Source: Pseudoalteromonas shioyasakiensis
GTDB taxonomy: Bacteria; Pseudomonadota; Gammaproteobacteria; Enterobacterales; Alteromonadaceae
Assembly (NCBI GenBank): GCA_013391845.1
Contig: CP058414.1
Span: 3,458,501-3,522,500, forward strand
Reading direction: 5' to 3'
Length of the DNA stretch: 64,000 nucleotides
Part shown: positions 17,583 to 27,852 of the stretch, piece by piece
How the letters are laid out: each line of letters starts with the position of its first letter
How positions within the stretch are numbered: position 1 is the first letter of the stretch
The notes under the pieces: generated by a model
Told to the model about the DNA's origin: nothing
Database searches by the model: none
The model's input: the letters and a program-made list of their open reading frames with translations, nothing else
Made by a program: the position numbers and the translations under genes

Positions 17583-19779
17583 CCTGCTGCTGTGCCTTTA
17601 CAGCTTCAAAACCTGCATTATTGGTGATCAGTAATTTACCGTCACCTTGATTAACCAGCTGCCCTTGCTTTACTTCTACCCCCTGCTTGCTTATTACAAC
17701 AGGTAAGGTGCCCGCTAAGCGGCCACTTAAACTAATTCCAGACTCAGCATCAAGGGTGATCAGTTTGCTGGCATCAATATTTTCAAACTTAACAGTCGCG
17801 GTTTGGTTATCACTCAGTGGACAGTAGCTATTCACCACAAATTCCCCCCCCATAACCTGACCGGTTAGATTAGCTGCGCAAGGCTGGTTAGCCGTTACCT
17901 GCAACTGACCCTGTATATTTTTCACCACTGCACCTGCACGCAGTTCATTAAGTGTAAATTTAGTCGCTGCAATATTAAGCTGCCCTGAATTAAACTTCCC
18001 GTTTAGATCCACAGCAAAATCGTTCGCGAGGTAATCGTTGTAAAGCGCACTGAATTTATCTATGTGCAAACTACCCTGTGCTTGTTGAAGATTTACATCA
18101 CCTTTAATAATGCCCGAAACAACCCCATCAGTGACAGTAGCAAGGGGCTCAAACTGATAAATTATAGGGTTAAGCTTAGCAATTGTCTGCTCTGGTATCA
18201 CGAGTTCAAATGGGTGCGCAACCTCAGACATATGGTGGCTAATTAGCACTTCAAAGCCATCTGCAAACACATGATGCGTTGCCTGTAAGGCGCGACTTTG
18301 TAGTGCCTTTGTAACGACGGACAACTTATTTAAGGTAAGCTCCGGAGTTGTTAATTTGGCGGCAGAGGTTTTGGCATCAATATCAGCAAATAACTCCCCT
18401 GCACTTAGGTCTGTTCTGAGAGTTAGCTCATTACTGATTTTTGCTGCGTTAATATCATTATAATTTAATGATTTAACCTTGCTGTTAGCTTTAACAATTA
18501 AGTGCTGCTGGGCATTATGCTCAGCGTCAATAGTGCTAGTAAAGTCAGCTATCGTTGCATCCGATATAAGCGCGTTTTTAACACTTACATTTGCATTCAG
18601 TTGAGCAACTATTGGACTCGCAAATAACTCATCAATGTTTAGCTTTCCTTTAGCCTGAATCCCGTCAGCCTGTAAATCTAAAAATGCTGGTAATGAATTC
18701 AATGACAGCTGAAAACCTGATTTAACAGTTCCATCATTTAAATGAGCATCAAGCTTAAATTCACTTATATCTTCACTATTAAAATGAATGCCAACTTGGC
18801 TTTTAAGTGATGTGAGCGGGTTCTGTAAAGAAAGTGACGTATTACTTACTTTTATCTCGCTTTGCCCCTCATTTGCTTGCAGCTTAACTATAGGGACTGA
18901 TAGCAACTCACCATCAACACTTAACGGTTCTGCAATTTGCAACTGCCAAGCAAGCGGCAGCTGCGCTCTAATAAATGATTGGTACTGTTGGTTTGCTATA
19001 GAGATAAAACAATCTTGGTGTGCACTAAATTGATTCCGTAAAGCTGATAAATCCGCGTTTAGATGCTGTTGATTTAGTTGGTACTTTGCACTCAGGCTCC
19101 CTTCAGTAGCAAAACTTAAGTCACATTGCTCTAAAGCGTGCTGATAATTTACATTTACCATGCTTTTAATAGCAACCGTAATACCATCAAAATTAACCTG
19201 TGACTGAGTAGTAAAATGGCTGTTTTTGGGCAGTTTCATGAATCGTTCAAGCACTTTCTCATCAAGGGTGAGATTGGCTTTCACTTCATAATTTGATATT
19301 TCAACGTCTGCACTGATATCACGTGAAATCGTAAAATGATTTAAGCGTTTTTCCCGTATCGCCAACCTAACAGGATTGTCGGTAAACGGTGAGACTACAT
19401 CAAGCTGCTGAATGCTAATTAGCGGTCTTTGCTCTGGTAATACTAAAGCGAGCTTTTTGAATTCTGTTTGTGAAGAGTCAGATTGTTTACTTACCTGATT
19501 GCTAAGAGTGAGATTAGCGCGAGAAACTGTTACCTGCTGCTTATTAGCAATAATACCAGCCAACTCAATTTGCTGTCCTTGGTAGGTTAAACATAATTTC
19601 TCGATATTTAAATCAAGCTTGCTGGTTAATGACCAATCAATACAATGAAGCGCAACGCCATTTTTACTGAGCATAGGTGTTAAGTACCACGATGTCAGTG
19701 GCAATCTGAACAGATACGCCAAAAGCACCATGCTTAGCACGATACCTAGCAACCCTACGCTTATCCGTTTAAAACTCAA
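17554..19779 (-). CDS. ydbH: YdbH AsmA-like lipid transport protein, C-terminus lost by frameshift
   Basis: As written, 741 residues with an N-terminal membrane anchor (about 8-28) and a very long beta-rich periplasmic region of the AsmA-like/YdbH (PF11739) type. In E. coli YdbH, TamB and YhdP carry phospholipids to the outer membrane, and the YdbH C-terminus contacts YnbE. Here the last ~84 residues lie in another frame (see the pseudogene entry), so the part that should meet YnbE is missing from the reading frame. The restored length, 817, is close to but shorter than E. coli YdbH (879). The ATG has AAGGAGAG upstream and sits just after a heptamer repeat. Confidence 0.85.
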   Translation of the reverse strand: MSFKRISVGLLGIVLSMVLLAYLFRLPLTSWYLTPMLSKNGVALHCIDWSLTSKLDLNIEKLCLTYQGQQIELAGIIANKQQVTVSRANLTLSNQVSKQSDSSQTEFKKLALVLPEQRPLISIQQLDVVSPFTDNPVRLAIREKRLNHFTISRDISADVEISNYEVKANLTLDEKVLERFMKLPKNSHFTTQSQVNFDGITVAIKSMVNVNYQHALEQCDLSFATEGSLSAKYQLNQQHLNADLSALRNQFSAHQDCFISIANQQYQSFIRAQLPLAWQLQIAEPLSVDGELLSVPIVKLQANEGQSEIKVSNTSLSLQNPLTSLKSQVGIHFNSEDISEFKLDAHLNDGTVKSGFQLSLNSLPAFLDLQADGIQAKGKLNIDELFASPIVAQLNANVSVKNALISDATIADFTSTIDAEHNAQQHLIVKANSKVKSLNYNDINAAKISNELTLRTDLSAGELFADIDAKTSAAKLTTPELTLNKLSVVTKALQSRALQATHHVFADGFEVLISHHMSEVAHPFELVIPEQTIAKLNPIIYQFEPLATVTDGVVSGIIKGDVNLQQAQGSLHIDKFSALYNDYLANDFAVDLNGKFNSGQLNIAATKFTLNELRAGAVVKNIQGQLQVTANQPCAANLTGQVMGGEFVVNSYCPLSDNQTATVKFENIDASKLITLDAESGISLSGRLAGTLPVVISKQGVEVKQGQLVNQGDGKLLITNNAGFEAVKAQQQETEHNAEFT

Positions 19780-19791
19780 AAAACTCTCCTT

Positions 19792-19833
19792 GCTTCTCGC
19801 TTCTCGCTTCTCGCTTCTCGCTTCTCGCTTCTC
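19792..19833 (-). repeat. Six tandem heptamers in the ydbH leader
   Basis: GCTTCTC repeated six times with no mismatch (19792-19798 through 19827-19833); on the coding strand GAGAAGC x6. The array ends directly before the AAGGAGAG ribosome site of ydbH, 12 bases from its start codon. Copy number changes would alter the leader, not the reading frame. Confidence 0.9.
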
Positions 19834-19847
19834 AGATCATTATAAAC

Positions 19848-19882
19848 AAAAAGGCCACACATGATAGTGCAGCCTTTTTAGT
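19848..19882 (-). terminator. Likely terminator after purL
   Basis: On the minus strand AAAAAGGC TGCAC ... GTGTG GCCTTTTTG forms a hairpin with some G-T pairs followed by a T-run, between purL and the ydbH leader. A second small hairpin (CCTAGC / GCTAGG, 19901-19919) lies closer to the purL stop. Confidence 0.6.
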
Positions 19883-19933
19883 TTAAACGGTTTGTATGAA
19901 CCTAGCTTGTATAGCTAGGCACATAGCTAACTT

Positions 19934-22900
19934 CTAGCCAACGTTTTTGCGTGCGTTGCGGAACATACGCATCCACGGGCTATCTTCACGCCATTCATCT
20001 GGGTGCCATGAGTTAGCAACCGTACGGAATACACGCTCTGGGTGCGGCATCATAACCGTTGCACGACCATCTGTAGAAGTAATACCTGTGATACCCTCTG
20101 GTGAACCGTTCGGGTTAGCTGGGTATTGCGTAGTTGGGTTACCGTAGTTATCAACAAACTTCACTGCCACAGTACCTGACTCAAGCGCTGCTTTAACTGC
20201 ATCAGCGTTTGCGAACTCAGCATGGCCTTCACCGTGAGAAACAGCGATAGGCATACGTGAACCTGCCATACCATTAAAGAATACTGATGGGTTTTCTTGC
20301 ACTTCTACAAGGCTAAAGCGAGCTTCAAAGCGCTCTGACTTATTCGTCACGAAACGTGGCCAGTGCTCAGTACCAGGGATCAATTCTTTCAATGTTGAAA
20401 GCATTTGACAGCCATTACACACACCTAAGCTGAATGTATCTTCGCGGTGGAAGAAGCTTTGGAACTGCTCACGAGCCATCTCATTAAATAAGATTGACTT
20501 AGCCCAGCCTTCACCTGCACCTAGTACGTCACCGTAAGAGAAGCCACCACATGCCACTAAGCCTTTAAATTGCTCAAGTGTTAAACGACCTTCAAGGATA
20601 TCGCTCATGTGAACGTCAACCGCAGCAAAGCCTGCACGATTAAATGCAGCAGCCATTTCTAAGTGAGAGTTAACACCTTGCTCACGAAGTATCGCCATTT
20701 TCGGCTTCGCACCTGTAGCAATGTAAGGCGCTGCAACATCTTCGTTTAGGTCAAAGTTTAGTTTTACGTTAAGACCTGGGTCTTTTGCATCAAACTTAGC
20801 ATCAAACTCTTGCTTAGCACATTCTGGGTTGTCACGACGTGCTTGCATTTGGTAAGTTGTTTCAGCCCAAATAGTACGAAGCTCAGTACGCGTGTGGTTA
20901 AGTACTACATCATCACCACGAGTGAATACCACGCGGTCATCAGCGTTTAATGTACCAATTTCATGACTGATAGCAGCTAGACCGTGGTCGGCAAGAACCG
21001 CTTTAACTGCGTCTAAATCGTCATTAGCTACTTGAATCACTGCACCTAACTCTTCATTATAAAGCGCTTCGATGTCTGAACCTGTTAAGCCTGCAAGGTC
21101 AACAGTTACACCCGTGTGGCCAGCAAATGCCATTTCAGCAACCGTAGTGAATAAGCCACCGTCTGAACGGTCATGGTAAGCAAGTAACTTATTATCCGCT
21201 ACAAGTGCTTGCATTGCGTCATAGAAACCTTTTAATAATGCTGGGTTATCAACATCAGGTGTCACATCACCTAGTTGCTTATAAACCTGTGCAAGGCTTG
21301 ATGCACCCATACGGTTTTGACCAGCACCTAAATCAACTAATAATAATGATGAGTCACCTTTATCAGTGCGTAGTTGTGGGGTTACTGTTTTACGAACATC
21401 TTCAACACGACCAAATGCAGTGATGATCAGCGATAATGGTGCAGTAACAGATTTTTGTTCACCGTCTTCATCCCATTGAGTTTTCATAGACATTGAGTCT
21501 TTACCCACAGGGATTGTTAAACCAAGTGCAGGACAAAGCTCTTCACCTACAGCTTTAACTGCTTCATAAAGACCCGCATCTTCGCCAGGGTGACCAGCTG
21601 CAGCCATCCAGTTTGCAGATAGCTTGATATTTTCAAGGCCACCGATGTTAGCACAAGCGATGTTAGTTAGAGACTCAGCCACAGCTAAGCGAGCAGAGGC
21701 ACCGTAGTTTAAAAGTGCAGCTGGTGTACGTTCACCTAATGACATTGCTTCACCGTGGTAAGTATCAAACGCAGCAGCGGTTACCGCACAGTTTGCTACT
21801 GGCACCTGCCAAGGACCTACCATTTGGTCACGAGCAACTAAACCCGTTACCGTACGGTCACCAATAGTGATTAAGAATGTTTTCTCAGCAATCGTTGGTA
21901 AGCGTAATAAACGCTGTGCAGCATCAGCAGCATCAATGTGAGCAATGTCTAATGGTTGCGATTGTGCTTTTTTCGATTCAACTTCGCGGTGCATTTTTGG
22001 TGCTTTACCAAGTAATACATCAAGCGGAAGATCTACTGGACTGTTACCGAAGTGGCTATCTTCAACCGTTAAGTGACGCTCTTCTGTTGCTTCACCAATA
22101 ACAGCGTATTCTGCACGCTCACGTTTACAGATTGCTTCAAAGCGCGCGAAGTCTTCTGCCGCAACTGCTAATACGTAACGCTCTTGAGATTCGTTACACC
22201 AAATTTCGTGTGGTGCCATACCCGGCTCATCGTTTGGAATGTCACGAAGTTGGAATTTACCACCACGACCACCGTCGTCTACAAGCTCAGGGAATGCGTT
22301 TGAAAGACCACCTGCACCCACATCGTGGATGAAAGCGATTGGGTTTGCATCACCTAGCTGCCAACATTTGTCGATAACTTCCTGACAACGACGTTCCATT
22401 TCTGGGTTTTCACGCTGTACCGATGCAAAGTCTAAATCTTCGTTTGATTGACCAGATGTCATACTAGACGCAGCACCACCACCAAGACCGATGTTCATTG
22501 CCGGACCACCTAGTGCAATTAGCTTAGCACCTACAGGGATTTCACCTTTTTGAACATGTTCAGAACGAATGTTACCTAAACCACCTGCAAGCATGATTGG
22601 CTTGTGGTAACCACGTACTTCTTCACCGTTATGGCTTGATACTTTCTCTTCGTATGTACGGAAGTAACCAAGTAAGTTAGGGCGACCAAACTCGTTATTG
22701 AATGCCGCACCACCTAATGGACCTTCTGTCATAATATCAAGTGCATTAACGATACGACCAGGCTTACCGAAGTCAGTTTCCCAAGGTTGCTCGTAGCCAG
22801 GAATACGTAGGTTAGATACCGTGAAACCAACTAAACCAGCTTTAGGCTTAGAACCACGGCCTGTAGCACCTTCATCACGAATTTCACCACCAGACCCAGT

Positions 22901-23830
22901 CGATGCACCTGAGAATGGCGCAATCGCAGTTGGGTGGTTATGAGTTTCAACTTTCATCAAGATTTCGATGTTTTCTTGATGGTACGCGTACTCACCCTCA
23001 AGATTAGGGAAGAAACGACCCGCTACCGAACCTTTCATTACCGCTGCGTTATCTTTATATGCCGATAACACGTTTTCAGGGTTCTGCTCGTAAGTATTTT
23101 TGATCATTTTGAACAAAGATTTTGGCTGCTCGATGCCATCAATTGTCCAATCAGCGTTAAAGATTTTGTGACGACAATGCTCAGAGTTTGCTTGTGCAAA
23201 CATGAATAATTCGATGTCGTTCGGGTTACGCCCTAACTTTTGGAAGTTTTCTACTAAGTAATCGATTTCGTCATCTGCAAGCGCAAAACCTTGCTCAACG
23301 TTTGCTTTAGCAAGTGCTTCACGGCCACCACCTAAAATGTCAACTGATGACATTGGACGCGGGTCATCGTGGCGGAATAATTTAGCTGCATCAGCCATAT
23401 CTGCGTGAGTTGCTTCAGTCATACGGTCATGTAACAACGCTGCAACTTCAGCTGTTTGATCAGCTGATAGATTACCTTCAACGTAGTATGCAATACCACG
23501 CTCAACACGGTGAACTTGGCTTAAGCCACAGTTATGTGCGATGTCAGTTGCTTTTGATGCCCAAGGCGAGATAGTACCTGGACGCGGCGTTACAAGAATT
23601 AACGTGCCTGCTGGCGTGTGCTCAGCAATCGTTGGACCATAAGTAAGCAGTTTTTCCAGCTTTGTTTGCTCATCAGCTGAAAGTTCAGCAGTGAGATCTG
23701 CAAAATGCATGAACTCAGCATAAACGTCAGTAACTGGAAGTTGTGCCTGTTGGCAACGCGCTAAAATTTTCTGAACTCTAAAATCGGAAAGTGCTGGTGC
23801 ACCACGAAGGATCAACATAGGTATTTTCAT
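19934..23830 (-). CDS. purL: Phosphoribosylformylglycinamidine synthase PurL
   Basis: A 1298-residue single-chain FGAM synthase (E. coli 1295). It converts FGAR, glutamine and ATP to FGAM in purine synthesis. Order: N-terminal PurS-like domain, two AIR-synthetase-like halves ([32 protein letters not shown]), then a class I glutamine amidotransferase with nucleophile Cys in [10 protein letters not shown] and HGEGHAEF / [10 protein letters not shown]. Start: ATG at 23830; a Met four codons in ([10 protein letters not shown]) matches the E. coli N-terminus just as well. It stands alone. purH and purD lie about 20 kb away. Confidence 0.98.
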   Translation of the reverse strand: MKIPMLILRGAPALSDFRVQKILARCQQAQLPVTDVYAEFMHFADLTAELSADEQTKLEKLLTYGPTIAEHTPAGTLILVTPRPGTISPWASKATDIAHNCGLSQVHRVERGIAYYVEGNLSADQTAEVAALLHDRMTEATHADMADAAKLFRHDDPRPMSSVDILGGGREALAKANVEQGFALADDEIDYLVENFQKLGRNPNDIELFMFAQANSEHCRHKIFNADWTIDGIEQPKSLFKMIKNTYEQNPENVLSAYKDNAAVMKGSVAGRFFPNLEGEYAYHQENIEILMKVETHNHPTAIAPFSGASTGSGGEIRDEGATGRGSKPKAGLVGFTVSNLRIPGYEQPWETDFGKPGRIVNALDIMTEGPLGGAAFNNEFGRPNLLGYFRTYEEKVSSHNGEEVRGYHKPIMLAGGLGNIRSEHVQKGEIPVGAKLIALGGPAMNIGLGGGAASSMTSGQSNEDLDFASVQRENPEMERRCQEVIDKCWQLGDANPIAFIHDVGAGGLSNAFPELVDDGGRGGKFQLRDIPNDEPGMAPHEIWCNESQERYVLAVAAEDFARFEAICKRERAEYAVIGEATEERHLTVEDSHFGNSPVDLPLDVLLGKAPKMHREVESKKAQSQPLDIAHIDAADAAQRLLRLPTIAEKTFLITIGDRTVTGLVARDQMVGPWQVPVANCAVTAAAFDTYHGEAMSLGERTPAALLNYGASARLAVAESLTNIACANIGGLENIKLSANWMAAAGHPGEDAGLYEAVKAVGEELCPALGLTIPVGKDSMSMKTQWDEDGEQKSVTAPLSLIITAFGRVEDVRKTVTPQLRTDKGDSSLLLVDLGAGQNRMGASSLAQVYKQLGDVTPDVDNPALLKGFYDAMQALVADNKLLAYHDRSDGGLFTTVAEMAFAGHTGVTVDLAGLTGSDIEALYNEELGAVIQVANDDLDAVKAVLADHGLAAISHEIGTLNADDRVVFTRGDDVVLNHTRTELRTIWAETTYQMQARRDNPECAKQEFDAKFDAKDPGLNVKLNFDLNEDVAAPYIATGAKPKMAILREQGVNSHLEMAAAFNRAGFAAVDVHMSDILEGRLTLEQFKGLVACGGFSYGDVLGAGEGWAKSILFNEMAREQFQSFFHREDTFSLGVCNGCQMLSTLKELIPGTEHWPRFVTNKSERFEARFSLVEVQENPSVFFNGMAGSRMPIAVSHGEGHAEFANADAVKAALESGTVAVKFVDNYGNPTTQYPANPNGSPEGITGITSTDGRATVMMPHPERVFRTVANSWHPDEWREDSPWMRMFRNARKNVG

Positions 23831-24128
23831 CCGGGGTTAGGGATTGAACGATATTTTAGGCGCATATTATAGTGCAAATAACGTCTAGATTTAACTCAAA
23901 ATTACGCTTTTATTTAAATAATCTCGATAACCGCTATTATAGTCACATCAATTAACTATCTTAGTACTCATTATTTTTCTGCAGGTTCTTGTTCTGTATG
24001 ACTTATCTACCTTCCCCCTGTTACGATTATTAATTTTTAAATAGATATATAAAACTATTCGCCAAGTGACGTGGCTTTGAAGTTTTGTTATAACGGTAAC
24101 GTAATGGTTTAAGGGGCATTTATAATCT

Positions 24129-25598
24129 ATGCAAAAGTTACTCGCTATTTTTAGTTTAGTGCTCATGTTATGTGCGTGCGATATGCAACAGCAACCCTCG
24201 CAACTCGCTCATATCAAGGCACAGAACAAAATTAGAGTCGGCACTTTAGCTGGTGCGAGTAATTACTATCAAGCACCGCAAGGTGTGCAAGGCTTTGAAT
24301 ATGAACTCGCTCAAGAGTTTGCTGACTATGTTGGTGTTGAGCTTGAAATGGTGCCCTTTTTTAATCTATCCGATATGTTCGCACGCTTAGAAAGTGGCGA
24401 TTTAGATATAATAGCTTCAGGTCTTACATATAATACGATTCGAGCTGAACATTATCGCTTCGGCCCGACCTATCGCACAATTAGCCAAAAGCTGGTCTAT
24501 AAACAAGGCCGTACTCGTCCTCGTGAGTTTTCAGATTTAACCGGTAACCTAACTGTTCTAGCAAAAAGCAGCCATTCGTTGGCGCTACAACAATTAAAAC
24601 AGCTGAATCCAGAGCTCAGCTGGAACGAAACAGAAGACATGGATGAAGAAGAGCTTCTGCAAGCTGTTATCGACGGTGAAATTGATTATACCCTAGCTGA
24701 TTCACACACCTTGTCGTTGTTTCGCCGCTACCACCCAAATTTAAGCATAGGTTTCTCGGTTACGCGTAATGACCCTATCGCTTGGCTACTAAGAAAAGAT
24801 GGTGACGATTCTTTATATGCCTTGATGGTGCCATTTTTTGGTGACGTAAAACAAAGCAACCAGCTTTATGTTCTAGAAGAAAAATACTTCGGCCATGTTC
24901 GCCAGTTTAATTATGTGAACACCCTAGCTTATATCGAAGCAATAAAAGAGACCTTACCTAAATACCAACCTTGGTTTGAGCAATACGCTGGCAACATAGA
25001 TTGGCGATTACTGGCAGCCTTGAGTTATCAAGAATCAATGTGGAACCCAAGAGCTAAGTCACCAACGGGTGTGCGTGGTATTATGATGCTCACTCAAGCA
25101 ACTGCAAAACAGGTCGGCGTAACTAATCGATTAGAACCAGAGCAAAATATTAAAGGCGGTGCAGAGTACCTTGCCAAAGTGATCTCTTGGATCCCTGAAC
25201 GCATCCCACAGCCTGACAGAACTTGGTTTGCCTTAGCCTCTTACAATGTTGGCTGGGGACACGTAAACGACGCTCGTATCATCACTGAGCAAGAAGGTGC
25301 AAGCCCTGACAAATGGGCTGATGTTAAAAAGCGCTTACCTCTTTTAATTAAAAAGCGTTACTATCGTAAAACCAAATATGGTTATGCGCGGGGCGATGTC
25401 GCTGTGCAATATGTTGATAATATTCGTCGTTATTACGATGCGTTAGTTTGGCTTGACGAAAATGATGCTATTGCTAATCCCGAGAGCGAGCAACAAACAG
25501 CTGAAGAAGCAAAACCTGCAACAGAGGCAAGCGAAATAAAACCAAGCGACAACACTCAACAAACTAACTCAGAGCAGCAGAAGTCAGAAAACAACTAA
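24129..25598 (+). CDS. mltF: Membrane-bound lytic murein transglycosylase MltF
   Basis: A 489-residue protein: a lipoprotein-type signal with a Cys near residue 16 (LMLCACDMQ), an extracellular solute-binding (SBP_bac_3) domain (about 35-265), then a lytic transglycosylase domain. The catalytic Glu is E302 in SYQESMWNP; GIMMLT and ASYNVGWGH follow. It cleaves peptidoglycan glycan to 1,6-anhydro products at the outer membrane. The last ~40 residues are Glu/Gln/Thr rich and low complexity. An AAGGGG lies 12 bases before the ATG, a slightly long spacing. Confidence 0.94.
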   Translation: MQKLLAIFSLVLMLCACDMQQQPSQLAHIKAQNKIRVGTLAGASNYYQAPQGVQGFEYELAQEFADYVGVELEMVPFFNLSDMFARLESGDLDIIASGLTYNTIRAEHYRFGPTYRTISQKLVYKQGRTRPREFSDLTGNLTVLAKSSHSLALQQLKQLNPELSWNETEDMDEEELLQAVIDGEIDYTLADSHTLSLFRRYHPNLSIGFSVTRNDPIAWLLRKDGDDSLYALMVPFFGDVKQSNQLYVLEEKYFGHVRQFNYVNTLAYIEAIKETLPKYQPWFEQYAGNIDWRLLAALSYQESMWNPRAKSPTGVRGIMMLTQATAKQVGVTNRLEPEQNIKGGAEYLAKVISWIPERIPQPDRTWFALASYNVGWGHVNDARIITEQEGASPDKWADVKKRLPLLIKKRYYRKTKYGYARGDVAVQYVDNIRRYYDALVWLDENDAIANPESEQQTAEEAKPATEASEIKPSDNTQQTNSEQQKSENN

Positions 25599-25660
25599 CT
25601 TCAAGCACCGAAATCTGTTTACTTGTCATCAAATGATCATTATCTTCCTGTAGAGATCAA

Positions 25661-25692
25661 TATAATGCTTTACTCTCACTTAAGGAGCACAC
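25661..25692 (+). promoter_or_regulatory. Putative promoter -10 and ribosome site of the small basic ORF
   Basis: A perfect TATAAT (25661-25666) is followed 15 bases later by TAAGGAG (25681-25687), then ATG at 25693. The -35 is weak (ATTATC with a 16-base gap). This spacing gives a leader of about 20 bases and supports a dedicated promoter. Confidence 0.5.
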
Positions 25693-25863
25693 ATGTTAAA
25701 AAGAAGACGCAAGACACATAAGTTCAAGCGAAATGTTATTTACTCAACGGCTACACGTCGTCGTATCATGCTACGCAATACACACAAAAAAGTTATCTGG
25801 CGTCGCCGCCTATTTGCGATGCAATTAATGGAAGCACAAGTTCCTGCAACGCCGGTTGTCTAA
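25693..25863 (+). CDS. Small, very basic 56-residue protein of unknown function
   Basis: ATG at 25693 with AAGGAG 5 bases upstream; stop TAA at 25861-25863, directly against the tadA stop. The protein begins MLKRRRKTHKFKRN and has 17 Lys/Arg in 56 residues, in three basic clusters (RRRK, TRRR, WRRR), then a neutral tail ending QVPATPVV. I recognise no family; the charge fits binding to RNA, DNA or the ribosome, which is inference only. A good -10 and a strong ribosome site argue it is translated. It could still be a chance frame, though its clean structure makes that less likely. Confidence 0.6.
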   Translation: MLKRRRKTHKFKRNVIYSTATRRRIMLRNTHKKVIWRRRLFAMQLMEAQVPATPVV

Positions 25864-26364
<501 letters not shown>

Positions 26365-26496
26365 TCACACAAATCTTGTAAAACTGTGAGTAATTATACC
26401 TAGTTAGTGAAAAATGTCGGCAATAAATGCTGCTACAATTAAAAATTAACGCAAAATTTAGTGGCTTTTTCATGGCTCAATGGACCCATATTGCGC

Positions 26497-26509
26497 TATA
26501 ATCTCGCGC
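26497..26509 (+). promoter_or_regulatory. Putative gsk promoter -10 with GC-rich discriminator
   Basis: TATAAT at 26497-26502 followed by CTCGCGC, about 40 bases before the gsk ATG. The -35 is not clear. The GC-rich stretch after the -10 is the kind found at growth-rate-controlled promoters. Confidence 0.35.
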
Positions 26510-26541
26510 TTTTTTTATTTAGCTTACAACACGGGTAGCAA

Positions 26542-27846
26542 ATGAAATTTCCTGGACGCCGCAGGCATAAACATTATTTTCCGGTGGAAGCCAAAGATCC
26601 ACTGACGAATCAACTTAACTCAACCGACCGACTACAACGTAGTTATATTACGGGTATCGACCAAATTGTGGTGGATATTGAAGCGAAAGTTGATCAAGCT
26701 TTCCTAGATGAATTTCAATTGCGCCGTGGCATGTCGCAAGTGATCGAAAACGATATTACCAATGCGTTATACGACAGACTGAAACTCGATAACATGATCG
26801 ATTATGAGTTTGCCGGTGGTACGGTAGGTAACACCATGCACAACTATTCAACACTTGCTGACGACCGCTCAGTGTTGTTAGGAGTAATGAGTGAAAATAT
26901 CAAAATCGGCAGCTATGCATACCGTTTTTTATGTAACACCTCTAGCCGCGTTGATCTTGACTATCTTCAGCCTGTAGATGGCCCAATTGGTCGCTGTTTT
27001 ACCTTAATTGACGAGACAGGTGAACGCACCTTCGCAATTAGTGCAGGGCTTATGAATCACCTTCGCCCTGAATCAATCGATCAAGCTCTTATTGAAAATT
27101 CATCAGCATTAGTGATCAGCGCATATCTGATGCGTACTCAAGGTGATGAAACCATGACAGAAGCCACTATGCAGGCAGTAAAATATGCCAATGATGCAGG
27201 TGTTCCTGTGGTTTTAACCCTTGGTACTAAGTTCTTAATTGAACAAGATCCAGCTTGGTGGGCTGATTTTGTTAAAGAACATGTTGATATTCTTGCTATG
27301 AACGAAGAAGAAGGTCTTGCTATTACAGGTTTTGAGGATCCGCTTCTGGCTGCCGACAAAGCGCTAGACTGGACTGATTTAGTTATTTGTACTGCCGGCG
27401 AAAAAGGCTTATTTATGGCAGGTTACGTAGACGATTCATTCAAGCGTGAAACAGAATACCCATTATTACCAGGTGCAATTGCTGATTTTAACCGTTATGA
27501 ATTTTCGCGCGCAATGCGTAAAGAGGACTGCCAAAACCCTATCCGTGCATACAGCCACACAGCACCATTTATGGGCGGCCCTGATAGTATTAAAAACACG
27601 AATGGCGCAGGCGATTGCGCTCTTGCTGCGGTCCTACATGACTTATCAGCCAATGTTTACCACAAACTAAATGTGGCAAACTCAGCGAAACATCAACAAC
27701 CTGCAATAACTTACTCATCACTTGCACAAATCAGTAAATACGCTAACCGTGCGAGTTATGAAGTACTGGTTCAGCACTCACCACGTTTATCTCGTGGCTT
27801 ACCAGAACGTGAAGATTGTTTAGAGCAAGTTTACTGGGATCAGTAA
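26542..27846 (+). CDS. gsk: Inosine-guanosine kinase Gsk
   Basis: A 434-residue PfkB-family kinase nearly collinear with E. coli Gsk (434 residues): MKFPGRRRHKHYFPV, FAGGTVGNTMHNYS, DRSVLLGVM, NTNGAGDCALAA (GAGD catalytic site) and the C-terminal RGLPERED. It phosphorylates inosine and guanosine with ATP, a purine salvage step. It is convergent with the glutaminase, with 6 bases between the stops. Confidence 0.96.
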   Translation: MKFPGRRRHKHYFPVEAKDPLTNQLNSTDRLQRSYITGIDQIVVDIEAKVDQAFLDEFQLRRGMSQVIENDITNALYDRLKLDNMIDYEFAGGTVGNTMHNYSTLADDRSVLLGVMSENIKIGSYAYRFLCNTSSRVDLDYLQPVDGPIGRCFTLIDETGERTFAISAGLMNHLRPESIDQALIENSSALVISAYLMRTQGDETMTEATMQAVKYANDAGVPVVLTLGTKFLIEQDPAWWADFVKEHVDILAMNEEEGLAITGFEDPLLAADKALDWTDLVICTAGEKGLFMAGYVDDSFKRETEYPLLPGAIADFNRYEFSRAMRKEDCQNPIRAYSHTAPFMGGPDSIKNTNGAGDCALAAVLHDLSANVYHKLNVANSAKHQQPAITYSSLAQISKYANRASYEVLVQHSPRLSRGLPEREDCLEQVYWDQ

Positions 27847-27852
27847 CCGCAA

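Noticed and set aside
23840..23910. PurR operator upstream of purL
   Set aside because: Only a poor half-match to ACGCAAACGTTTGCGT is present; not enough to call.
23948..24166. A 72-codon minus-strand ORF between purL and mltF
   Set aside because: It overlaps the mltF start, its protein has no recognisable features, and there is no ribosome site; it looks like chance in AT-rich DNA.
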